From positions 36,951,291 through 37,015,290 of the forward strand of contig JANCRA010000003.1 of the NCBI GenBank assembly GCA_024362935.1: a stretch of DNA of 64,000 nucleotides, written 5' to 3'. The position numbers and the translations under genes are program-made. This document shows, piece after piece, positions 1 through 11,839 of this stretch. Position 1 is the first letter of the stretch. Each line of letters begins with the position of its first letter. Origin of the DNA: Setophaga petechia (taxonomy: Eukaryota > Chordata > Aves > Passeriformes > Parulidae). The notes beneath the pieces are model-generated. The model worked only from the letters and a program-made list of their open reading frames with translations, was not told the DNA's origin and did not search any database.

Positions 1-3000
1 AAATCAGTCTTGAGTTAAAATTGAGTTTTGTTTTTTTTTTTTTTTTATATCACTGTCCAGCAAAATACTGCAAAAAAAAAAAACTACTCTTCAAAAATAC
101 TAAAATGCTGCTAACAATTTAGTAGCTACAATAGAGAATATTTCCTTTTAATGAAGATATTTGTTCCAGCAATCTTGAGAATTTGGTCACAAAGTAGATG
201 ATGTGTGTCTCCACCCTCTCGACAATCTTTGTTCTTCAAAGTGTTGTCATTTATATCTACCTGTGCAAGTCTAGGATATCTTTTCTGTGAAAGCAAATGG
301 AAGGTGAAGAATCTAGCTGAACATTTATGCACCATCAAGCAGCAGAATAGACATAAATTATCTTTTTTTAAATTAAGTTAATTAAACATGACACCTTCAG
401 GGCTATATGTAACTTAAAAATGCCAAAATGGAAATGAGATAGATGCAACACCAGTTAGTGGTAGAAAAGCAAAAAATGCTCTATAAAGAAATAAAATTAC
501 ATTCTCATATAACATAGAAGACAGGTGACTTCCCAAATCTATTAGAACCTCTGTCTCTTATGAAAAAATATTATTTTAAATGATGCCCCAGCTAACAGGA
601 GATTAAGCATAAAGACTATCCAAAACTTATTTTAAAAACTTTGGTTATCTTTTCAGATCTATGGTTTGTTATCTGAACTGTTATACAAAGAGCATAGCCA
701 TGGAAGTGCAAACCAAAACACTTGTAGCAAAAATGTAAATGCAATAGCAATTTCACGAACTCAAGAGGAATTTGCCTCTGGGAGGTAATGAAAAACAAAA
801 CCAGAAAAACAAAACTGTCCTTACCTAAAAAAAAATTAAAAAGCTTGGAAGTATGGCAAATCAATTTCCCTTCTTTAAAATAACCATTTCAAAGAGTTTT
901 ACTGGCTACTCAAGTTATATTTCCAGTCCAGTCTTGTCTCTTAATATACTACCTGAAATCAGTTTGAAATATTAATTTGATTAACATGTAAACAAGCAAG
1001 CAAACAAAAACAATAACCTGGCTTAAAAGGTATGTTTCTGGATTGCACAGACACGTCAGATTGCCATCTGGTAAAAGGATGCTGGATTTATTGCTTTCTA
1101 CTTTTTTGTCCCTATACTTCTCTGGTGAGATCAATACCATATGCTTGTTTGCTTCTTAATGTATAGGGAAATATATACAAAAAGGCCAACAAAATGGAAA
1201 GGAAGTTATTTTTGCTAAAGTCTCAGTGAGAATGAAGGGGCCTCAGAAGCTAGGTTAACGCTTAGTTGAGGAATCTAAGTAGATGTGTCTGTGTGGTGGA
1301 GGATCTGCATCTCAATTTACCTTTCCAGCTGAGATTTTACTTACTTTATTAGCATGATGGTAGTTTCTGTGCTTTTGAGAACTAAGATCTGGAGGGTCCT
1401 TAGGATTCTCCAGTAAATTCTATTTTACCAGCTGTTCAAAGTTTGCTCAAAAGTTTGTACTTAGATAATGCACTTAAAAGCACAACTCCCTATTGGAGTG
1501 CATGAGTCATAAAAGCAGTACCTGTAGTTTAATTGGAGTTTAATTCCCAGCTGTTTTTTTAAATCTTCACAAACAGTGTATTTTGTAATGGGAATCTAGA
1601 TATGCTTTTGACATTTTTCTTATTAATTTCTCCTCCTTTTCTTAAGTTGTGTCTTGGTGTGCTATAAGCTGCTTGAAAGCCTTGCTCACTTAAGGCATGA
1701 CTATAGAACAAACACTCAAGTCAAACAGTGTTGTATCTGACAGGAGTATGACTAGTTTTAATTAAGATACACATAAGCAGAGATTTTGTGCTCTCTGGAG
1801 TCTCTCATACACCAACAGCCTTTTAGACCATACTCCTGTGTCTGAGAATTCAGAAATTTAGTGACTGTCCCTGATGAACTTTAGATTCTGTAGAACAGAC
1901 AGGATTTTGAAAAGCCACAGGAGGTTATTAGCCAGTGCTATATTAAAATTTATTTCCCTTTCAGTTTGGGATGAAGGTTCTACTTGTAACATAATTCAAC
2001 ACGGCATAATGCTTTCTTCCTGACGCATGTTGACAGAATGTGGGAAATTGAACAAGACTGGCAGAAATGGCAATAGGGATTTGTGTAAATTTCACTGCAA
2101 ATTTGTGTCAATGAAATCAAGATATATTTAAAATAAGTTTCCAAGGGGCATAACTACCTCTTTTAGCTGAAGAAGATCTTTATTTTAGCTGGAAAATTAA
2201 TTCACCATAAAAATAGATGTTAAATTACAGGCTAAAAAACTTAGTCAAATTATTGGTTGCGTTTTCTTTTAAAGATAAATATAGATTATCTGTTTCTGGG
2301 TTCACATGGAATTTCTAATATTCAGAGCATGGATATCACTTTGCACTTACTGAAGACATAAGAGAAGTTTTGCATTCCTTAATAAGTGTGCATTGGAAGA
2401 CGGTCATTCGAAACGATGGGCGTCTTTCAAGATTGGTATGGATTTGATTGCCAGCCTTTAAGTGTTGACGTTGGTGACCCCAAAAGTTCACTGTTACCTT
2501 TGTGTCTTTTTATATTTATTTTTTATATGTTTCAGGGAAGTTACGCTTGCTTTTCCTGTGCCTCAGTAAAAACAAACTTGTAGCCAGTTTGGTCAAGCTA
2601 AAGCCAGGCTAATGAAACTTCATGAATCTATAGGTTGGGATTGCAGCCTGCATCAGATACAGCTGCCCTCTTTCCAAAATGTGTCTGCCTGAGAAGGAAA
2701 TGAAGCCATGGCCTTTCAAAGTACTGATGGATATTCAATTCTAAGATACTCAATTCAGATGAAAGACACCAGCATCTGTGCCTGTTAGGTTTTAGATATA
2801 TTTGCACATTTCCCTGGAGAGAAGTTACGTGGCAGCTGAAAGAATCATATTGATATGTCATAGCTATGACAGTTTAGGATGATGTCTGTCTATGCTTGCT
2901 ATTAATTTCTCAGATTCATTTTCATCATTTACCCTATGACTAATAATAAACCTGATTCAGTTAGTGATTCTTTGCAGACATTGAAATATGGAGCTATCAT

Positions 3001-4620
3001 CTGCATCTGCTTGAAATTATTCCAAGGTTCCTAATTATTCCAATTATTCCAATCCTTAAGGTTTATATGGATTAGGAAGATCCTGGAATGTCTGGAGCCA
3101 TAAGAACTTGACTTGTTTATCTTTTTCTCTTCTTCTAAAGGAAAAACTTGTGATGCAGAGTACTACATAAGAAAACACGGTATAGTTTCCCAGAGAGATG
3201 GAGAATGACAGGTGATCATGCATTTTCATTTAAACTACTCGTTCACAGGAATTCTTGTGATTTTATAAAACGACAGTCTCCAGAATAGATATAGATCATG
3301 GCTTCTTTTAAAGTAAAAGTGCTTTTCACCAAAATGCATTTAATCTTTCATGTTAGGAAATTCCTTAAATGATATAGTGTAATATATTTATAACCATTAC
3401 TTCATAATAGATTCTTACATAAATGTCATGAATGATTGGTTTAGGTCACACAAAGAAGCACTGGCAAAAGTCAGTTTAATACAAATTTCCAATAACAGGG
3501 AAAAGTTTGATGGCAATGTTCACTCTATTACTTATTAGATATCCCAAGTTATCCTCTGAGTTTCTTATAAGGTCAAGGGAAGAGGTATTGCCTAACTCAT
3601 TACTCAGAGCTGAGGACTAAAGAGAATTCCTAAGATTTTAGAGCAGCCTGAGGAGGTGGGGAAACACACCACGCCAGTGATTCGTGACATCTGCTACAGG
3701 ATACAACACATGATCCTAATTGCTCATCTTCCTACTTAAGTTCTACCCACCCTGTGTAAGAGGACAAAAAATGGGCTTAAACATTGGGTCTAGTACTGGA
3801 AAATTTTATAAAGAATAAATAAGTACCTACTTCTGCAGAAATTTATAAAAATAGTCACACATTATGAAAGGCAGTGTGGGACAAGGGGAGCAGGGAGTGG
3901 GGAAATGGGATCAGCTGAAGAGAGGGAATATTCCTTCTTGTTATTTGGTACCTTCATCCATCCATCAATATCAGTGCTGTCTTTACTAATATTCCTCACT
4001 GCATTGCTTTTAATTTGGAGATAAAATGAATTGGTCAGCAGAGATCCAAAATACCCTGCAAGTACAGATGTGCACTTATTTCAATTACTGATTTTGAAGA
4101 AAGCACTGGTATTGTGCAAAGAGAAACTTTTAAAAGCAAGTTCTACATACAGATAATAGCAATTTTGGATGGATTTTTGAACATGGAATTTACTGCCTGA
4201 GGAGTGAGGTAGGGAACAGCGATTAGACAACAGTTTCCTCTCCTATTTACTGGTGACATCAGACTGGAACCAAAATAATTCCTGTGAAACTTTTGAAGAC
4301 TTATGAGATCTATTACATGAGATAATGAATTTATGAGTGCACAAGAGAGACACAACTTTTGAGCAATTTCAGCTAAAGGGAAAAACCCAAGGCACCTGCT
4401 AGAGGATGCTAATGATGAACATTACTTTGTTGCCATCCCAATACATTCTCAGTCCAATAACATCTTGTAATAAAATAGGTGGACCATTGATATTTCCTGC
4501 TTATAAACTGTTCCCAAAACTTCCCAGCTACTTGGTAAATCTTTGGAATCATCCTCAGACTGTGAACGCCATATAAGAAGTGAAATCCTTCTGAAGTGTC
4601 ACTATCATGAACTCAGGGCC
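1..4620. other. AT-rich non-coding DNA, no gene seen
   Basis: No open frame here looks like protein. The longest are under 85 codons and AT-driven, with no recognisable motif. A poly-T run occupies 31-46. A short tandem echo of the word attattcca sits near 3018-3052. Nothing with the structure of an RNA gene or recent transposon was seen. The stretch is either intergenic or intronic. Confidence 0.6.
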
Positions 4621-4627
4621 TCCAGAT

Positions 4628-4652
4628 TTTTTGTCTCTTTTAGGTAAGTACT
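4628..4652 (+). promoter_or_regulatory. Back-to-back 3'/5' splice signal (recursive-splice-like)
   Basis: A pyrimidine-rich run (ttttttgtctcttttag) ends in AG at 4642-4643 and is followed at once by GTAAGTA from 4644. A joined acceptor and donor of this kind is the signature of a recursive splice site, described in long introns of Drosophila and vertebrate neural genes. Such a site would only matter if a plus-strand transcript crosses this position, which the sequence alone does not show. A chance match is possible in a 64-kb window, so confidence is limited. Confidence 0.3.
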
Positions 4653-4655
4653 CCA

Positions 4656-7600
4656 CTGTTCCTCTTCCATTCTTTCACCTGAAAATGGGTTTTATTTAGA
4701 ATTGAATTAAATTGATTTTTTTCCAGGATGGGAATATTTTCTGTGGGACATTGTTTTTGTGGGCAGTGCTTCAGTTTTACTTTATCTATCCCACTGCTTG
4801 AGGGACACAGTGTGTTACCGTCACATTTTTCCAATACTGCACCTTTTAAGGAAATATTTTTGGCCTGTGAAGGCGTTTCTTGCTGGAGGGGCATAGGAAA
4901 ATGCAGTTGAGACAGCTACCATGTGAGTGAAAATATCAACTGCCTGTTTGACATCAAGTAGAATATTCCTGTTCTATACCTAAAGACTTCCTGTAAATGA
5001 AAGATTGGATTAACCCACTCTAATGAATGTGGGGTGCAGAGATGACATGAAGGAGCTGTTCAGCAACAATGTGACTCTCCCACATTTTGTTAATTTTGCA
5101 TGGGTGATTGCCCAGGAGGTTTCTGTTCACCAATATTCACTGAAGATCTATACTTTAAAAGCTGAAAATGCGGACTTCTCGTATATTTTCATCTCAGTAC
5201 GATGACATGTATGATATTGTTGTCGCTGAAATTGTTATTGATTCTCTGTTGTCTTTGAATTGGCTATTTTCACAGTGCCAAAAAACCAGAAAATATATTA
5301 TTTGGCCAGGAAAATACATTTCTATAAAAATAACAGTGTTCAGAAAATTTGAGTTTACCTAATAATGATCTAAGTTAACTATAGACCAGATTCCAAAGTA
5401 CTGTTTTCTCATATCACAAGGCTGAATCTATTAAAAGTGTAGATCTTTCTTTTATTGAAAATCCATCTTCTGCACTTTATATATTGAAGGTTAAAGAATA
5501 AATTAAGAGTTGGGATTCCTCTTTTTCTCCTAGAAGGTAGCAAAAAGTAGCCAAAAATATTTGGATCCAGTTTCCATAAAAGTGATGGGCTTGTTCTTTG
5601 GGATATCCTGTGGCTTTTAATCAGAGGATCACTTGATGCTCACATTGATCAGGCACAGCTTGCATGTGTGTGCACATGCTGCTTCCTATAATGACATGAA
5701 GGTGGTAGCAGTTGGGCAGCATATGCTGCTAGTCTGCTGCATGGCTACACTGAATTTTCCCATTAAAGCTGTGTGTAAATAGAACTCAGTGGTGAGTGAT
5801 GGGTTGGGATGTTTTCTTACAACACATGGCTAAGGATTTCCAGGTATTTTTATGCTTTTCTTTCTGGTTGGGTATTGTTTTGGGCAGTTGAGAGACTTAA
5901 TCTATTTCTGATTGAATTCATCCTGTTACTGTAGGAGATGCTCTGAAATAATCATAATCTTCTTTAGGGTTAAACTATTTTGATACCTGATATACCATAT
6001 TACTGAAAAAATACCTAGCTGGTGTTTTTCTGAAATTGCTTTTAAAGCTAATAGAAAATATTATATTAATTTCAAATTAAATTTAAAACCAAACATTTGT
6101 AAGAAGTAGGAGTTGCTTGTGTTTACTAATATATCCGCACAATTTTTGTAGTGTTTTTGTTGTTATAAATTATGGTCAATGCTGTTCAAATTCAAAGGTG
6201 GATAAAAACTGTATTCTAATTTCTTAAGTACTTTTCTCAATATTTTTTTTCAAATTAGAGAGTTTCTTCTTTATTTTTGACTTGTAATTGCCTTGCTTTA
6301 GTACTGTGATTACTAAAATTTTGCATTTATTTCATTAACCAACGTGACAATCTTTAATGTCTTGCTCTGTGCAAAAGTAGTTTGAAGAAAGTTGAAATGA
6401 AAACATTAAAAAGACAGTACAGTAATATGATACAGTTTGATGGTATTTTATATCTACTCTGATTCATTGAGCTTGTATTCTATCATGAATAATTGTTGAA
6501 TGATAGCACTGAGTAATTTTGAAGTATTCACTTTTCTAGCTGACTGTGAGGGCAGACTTAAATCGTGGGGGTCCCAGAGAAGTGAGGGTGATATATGCCT
6601 CATGACCCTGACAATTTCTGTCGTTGACAGTGTTAATGAGTTTTCATCTTTTCTTCACCACCTTACAGAACTGTAAAAATCATGAGAGGTCAGTGTACAA
6701 CAATCAGGGAAAAAGTGGGACAGGAGGAGCATCAGGGTCAAGTATGCAGCCAACCATGACAAAAGCCATTTACTTAAATTATAAAATGTTATCTGAATGG
6801 TTGGAAATTTATATATTGACTATAACTAAAATTCATCTTACTTCCTGGAGTTTATGCTGATTAGAAACTCTTAATGATCATTTCTTTTAAATTAATGATC
6901 ATCTGGAAGACCAGTGGTTCAGTCTCTGACAGGGACAAAACTAGGCTGCCCAGCAATGCTTAGCCCTCTTAATAGAATATGGATTATTTTTATGGATGCT
7001 ACAGTTTCAAGCTGGTATCCATAAGGCATAGCTAGAAGCCAGATTCCATTACTTTAACTCTTTTAATTGCCTGTGTGATCTGTCTGCATTCTCTCTTTCT
7101 GGTTGTGGGGGAATATGTTGGATCAGCCCTTCTAAAATCTGAATTTGTTCCAAAGTACCCCAGAGCTCTATATTTTAGTACTCATGCCCATGCTGGGGAA
7201 AAAAAAAAGTCTGCTAGAAAATTACTGTGGTTAATGAGCAACTAAATTAATCAACTTTCTCATCATGACAACAAACAAAGCTTCCTGCTTCAAGTATCTA
7301 CCTTTACTTTTTATAAAAATGGGAAAAGAACCAGACTCTCATAATACTGCAGTGAGCTCTCAGGCTCATCTCACTTTAAATTTTAAAAAGGTCTTAGAAG
7401 GCCACAGTGATGCTAAAATTCAGTGACCCTTGCTTGAGCAGTGATAACATGAACTCCTGTGCCAGCCTATTGTGAGGAGAATGGACCCTCCTGCTAGCTT
7501 CAAACCTCAAGGGGTTCAAAGTGGTTATTGTCAGTGTGTAGGGTTTTCTTTTGCAAAACAGAAATATGCAATTACTGCACAATAATAGAAGGATGGGTAT

Positions 7601-8370
7601 TTATTGAAAATACTAAAACAATGAAGAAATCAGCAATGCTTGTCGCTCAACTCTGTTTATTCTCAGTGTTTGTGTAGTGAGAGCACAACATCCCTTGCTA
7701 CCTCATCACACAGCTGTATATTTTGGGATAGAGCTTTGAAAATGTAGGTTCTGCTATTCAGATGGAGTGAGGTTTGCTCCCAATCCAAGAGGAAAGTGAA
7801 GAGGGTTTTTTGTGATTCCAGTTCACAGCCTGTTTTCCTGTGGAACTGTGTATCCAGACTCGGGGCTTGAGGGACATCAATAGTGAAGCCTTCATTTTAA
7901 AGGATTATACTTGGCATTTAGACAGATATATATATGTATCTGAATTTCAAGGTCATTAACACTTAGAAAAGTACATCTCATAGTTGTCCTGAGGACATTT
8001 ACTATACCTGCTTTGTTGACAAAATGAGGTACACAAGTGGACAGTCATTCTTAAACACAGCATTAGTACAAAATCAGTGTATCAACTAAGAAATCAGGAT
8101 TTAAGAGTGTACCTACTCTCAAATAGGGATTAATTTCTCTCTAAAGAGGCCAAAATTTAAAGTTTAGAAAGTATTTCCTGTGTCTGTGCTGTTTTAAAAG
8201 TGTTTTCCTGTGTGTCTATACTGAGCTAATTGTGGCTTTAGTTCAGACTTCTTGAATATCTACATATTTCTTTGTAGATAGTAAAAGCAGAATGTATTTT
8301 GTAGTGAATACAATATACATCAAACTTAGTTGTTATGCCACCAAATTGCTATTTTGAACTGGCTTTTAAA
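4656..8370. other. AT-rich non-coding DNA with exon-like fragment
   Basis: Mostly featureless AT-rich sequence. One frame at 5014-5205 is open between a weak AG acceptor (5039) and a poor GTACGA donor (5197). Its pyrimidine tract is weak and I recognise no protein family in it, so it is not called as an exon. A short run of AT dinucleotides lies at about 7925-7937. Confidence 0.5.
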
Positions 8371-8377
8371 GATAAGC

Positions 8378-9060
8378 TTAGAAACATCTTTTTCCTGCCT
8401 CCTTTAAAGTAATGTTCAAATCAGAATATAGACTGATTTTTGCCTCCAATGGAAAGGCAGCACTACTTCTTCCACTACCCACAGGACAGTAAATGTTCAT
8501 TTGATAATGAGAAAGCTTTATAGTCAGTATGGTGATTAAAAGGGAGATGTTTGCGTGGTGGAGTTGATTCTTTGAATTTACTTTGAGGAAATTGTGGGGA
8601 GATACTGCTACTGAGACAGCCAGTGTCATGTCACCGGTTCTAAATATCAATTTGACTTCAACAGAAGGGAAGAGAATACAGTATAAAGCATTGCAATACA
8701 GTGACACAGTTGCCCGTTGTTTTCATTGCACCTTGGCAAACAAGAGAAGTGAAATGGCATGTGGAGCATGCTGTGAGAGGCAAGAACAATGAGCTAGCTT
8801 TGCCTCTGAGTGAGTATGGAACTGAAGACAAATAGCAGCAACACCAGGTGTGCTCATTACACAGCAGAGTGCTTTCTGGGCTGTATATTCATGGTAATTT
8901 GCATTCATGGAGCACTATTGATCCAAGGTGACCCGTGCAAATGTCCATACGGTGGCCAAGGGTGTTACCTGAGGTCAGGAACCATAGGAGAGGGCCAGCA
9001 GTGTTGTGAGGCTTGGACGGCTTCAGTTCAGTTCCAATCTATGCAACAGGGTTGAGTTCA
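8378..9060. promoter_or_regulatory. Candidate regulatory/conserved patch
   Basis: This patch is less AT-rich than its flanks and stays open in several frames on both strands, which usually means higher GC and fewer stops, not overlapping genes. It contains a CAGGTG E-box near 8846 and octamer-like words (atttgcat near 8898). It ends in an imperfect local repeat of cagttccaatct/cagttccagtct near 9030-9070. No splice structure or protein family is recognisable. A conserved enhancer is possible, but conservation cannot be tested here. Confidence 0.2.
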
Positions 9061-9104
9061 GTTCCAGTCTCTGGTTTGAGACAGGTAATTTCATCTTGTT
9101 TGAC

Positions 9105-9121
9105 TTTTTTTTTTTTTTTTT
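9105..9121. repeat. Poly-T run
   Basis: A run of about 17 thymines. It could be the tail of an old minus-strand retrocopy, but the flanking sequence gives no recognisable element. Confidence 0.8.
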
Positions 9122-9321
9122 ATCAACAAGTATTAGTCTTATTTTTGTGTTCCTTCTGTAAGGGTTACCTCCCATACCAGAAGGGATATCACCAGACTGT
9201 CACAAAAACAAACCCACCGCAGCATAAAGCAAAAAGAGGAGTTCGGGTATCTAGGAAATTTTTCATTCCTTACATGCATGCATCTAAACCTGGAACTAAT
9301 AGAACCTTAATTTGATATTAA

Positions 9322-11770
9322 CTCTACAGGTTCCTTTAACATTTTACAACTCTTAGTTGGATGAGTAGTATTTCACTACCTTTATACATTCTACTGAACT
9401 ATCACTAATACCTAACAGCTGCATCTGAATGGTTTCCAAGCCTTTAATTATCTGGCAAGAAAAACTGAGTTATTCAGCATTAGACTAGTTGCCTCAAAGA
9501 AATATATAAACATTATGACCTACTCACAGGATTTTTTTTGTACTCATAATTGTCTGACTTATGTTTTTGAAAGCACTATATTCAGTTTAAAAACAGACAT
9601 GTTAAAATAAAATCTTCTAATGCAGAAGGTAGTGATTATCATTGTGGATTCAATATTACTTGAAGTATTTCTATAAAATAAACGTACTGTCAACATGATT
9701 TAAAAGTCTCTAGACTGTTGTCTAAAAGTGATTTTATCCCAGCTGCCCTCATCTAACTTTGAAAAAAATCCCAACATAAACTTTCAGTATAAAAACAGAT
9801 TTCTACTGTATCTCTATTTAGGAAGAAAATCAAATATTTACTGTTTGTTACCAGGGTGAATATCTGATCCAACAGTCAGGAAATTTGAAGGTGAAAAGAA
9901 TGGGTCTTCCCAAGGTTTGCATAATTTAGTACAGCTAGTATTCCTCTGCTCTGAATTTGAAATTAAGGGTGCACACACCTTACTGCATAATTCAAGCAGA
10001 CTCTCCTCTTGTATAGCAGCTGCATCTTTGGAGGTGACAAATGAAATAATATTTCAATTTCCAGAGATATCCAATTTTTAAAAACAACACGGCAGATATA
10101 CAAATGTGTTTTGGCATCCAGGAAAAGAGTATTAGTCAAGAATCAATCTTATTTATTTCATCGAGGTCTTAGATGAAAGTTGTTAGTTGTTTTGGCTCTT
10201 CCTTAAACCTCTCTGTCTTCCTGTCTGGTTTTGTCTGAGTATATAAATTTGATAATATGATCCTTTTGTACTGAAAATCTGAAATTTTTACTCATTCCCT
10301 GCCATGAAATTGAACTAGTATGAGCTTAAAGAAACAGCTTTAAGGAAACAAGAAACATATAAGATATATTCAGTTTGCAAAAAATATATTGAACATATAA
10401 TTTTTATTGGCTTAGCAGTTACAATAAGATCTAATATATGAATCTTTTGCTCATTATTCTCTCTTTTATAGTTATTTTTCAGGTTCTAGAACCTATGGTT
10501 TATATTTTTATTGTGGCTACTGCCTTTCAAACACAATTTCTTAAACACAGTATTATATTAGACATTTTCTTAATATAGGAAATAATATTTTGTTCTGTTA
10601 AATTGTAGTGAGAGACTCCAAAAGAGGAGAAAAGGAAGAAGAACAAAAGAAGCCCATCAAAAGTGATATAGCAGAAATATATAGAGGTAGCATTTTTATT
10701 TAAGACTGATTATATTAGTGCTTGGAAAATAATAGATTTTTCCAGATATGATAAAAAGAAAAAAGGTAATTTTCTTTAAATTGCTTGGAAAACTTCCAAA
10801 ATAGAAGAGAATAAAATTTAATCAAATACCATTATATCCAGAATATTTTACCATTACAATGTTTAATTCTGCGCTATGGCCCTTGGTTCTGGTATATTTA
10901 ACATATTTTTATTCCTCAATACACACCTTGTCAGTTTTTTTTAGAAGCGCCAAATAAAAATGAAAATATATTTGCCTGGATAAGTTACATATATACATCC
11001 TTCATGTTCTCTAGAATGTCTTCCCTTTCTGACCAAATTAAGGTGCCTGGTCAAAGGTGAGGAGTAATGGTGAGTGCAGCAACAATTAACTTATTTGCAC
11101 CAATTGACATCTGGGTAGCTCTGGGGGAGTCCTCTGTTCCTTTCTTCCTTCTGACATTTTTATCTAATAGTTTGACACTTTAGGAAAATTATGATTTCTG
11201 CTTTTTTTTTTTTCCTGGTAAAGCACTTTTGATGCAGATCAATGCATCTGAATGTCCCTTAATTTTTAATGGTGCGGCAATGTTAGACACTGGCAGCTGG
11301 AAACCTAAATTGAGCAGATGACAGGAAAGTAATGGACATTTTCAACCACTTTTCTGTCTGACCTTGTGTTTAATATCAAAAGGTAAATGTTCATTTTACT
11401 TGGAAACCTTGAAAATTGAGGGAATACAAAGGCAAGTGAGAATCTGATCTTGCTTCGACATACCATAATCTTTACAGGAAATAGGCACATCTCACATTTC
11501 ACCCTGTCTTTTAGAAAAATGAGGATGGATACATCCTGCTTCGTTTGAGGTGATTATAGATGGTGTGTTATGGATGCCTGTCAGTAACTCCTTTAGCCCT
11601 ATGAAATACTGTAATAAAAATTAAGAAGAAATGAAAGAAAATCATGACATTTTCCTGGATGGAAATTGATCATGTAACCTGGTATAGGCCATCCTTATAC
11701 TTCTGACCAATCCAATGGCCAACTCCACACTTAAAAATCCAAAGTGTTTTGGTATTTTCTTAGGATTTGT
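9322..11770. other. AT-rich non-coding DNA, nothing recognised
   Basis: Stop codons are frequent in all frames, and I see no splice-bounded open segment, repeat family or RNA structure. Confidence 0.6.
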
Positions 11771-11837
11771 GCTTTGGTTTTTAGGTTGGGTTTTGGGGTT
11801 TGGGATTTTTTTGGTGTTTTTTTTTTTTTTTTTTTTC
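11771..11837. repeat. G/T-rich tract ending in poly-T
   Basis: The plus strand carries only T and G apart from two A bases. Runs of GGG, GGGG and GGG are separated by T runs and followed by more than 20 thymines. Tracts of this style are common in bird genomes. Three G-runs of three or more plus one GG make it a marginal G-quadruplex candidate. Confidence 0.8.
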
Positions 11838-11839
11838 CT

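Noticed and set aside
5014..5205. Frame ending near a GTAC donor, exon-like at first sight
   Set aside because: Acceptor pyrimidine tract is weak, the donor GTACGA is poor and the translation matches no family I know.
8378..8707. 109-codon minus-strand frame
   Set aside because: No splice signals or family features; shares the interval with open plus-strand frames in a compositionally unusual patch.
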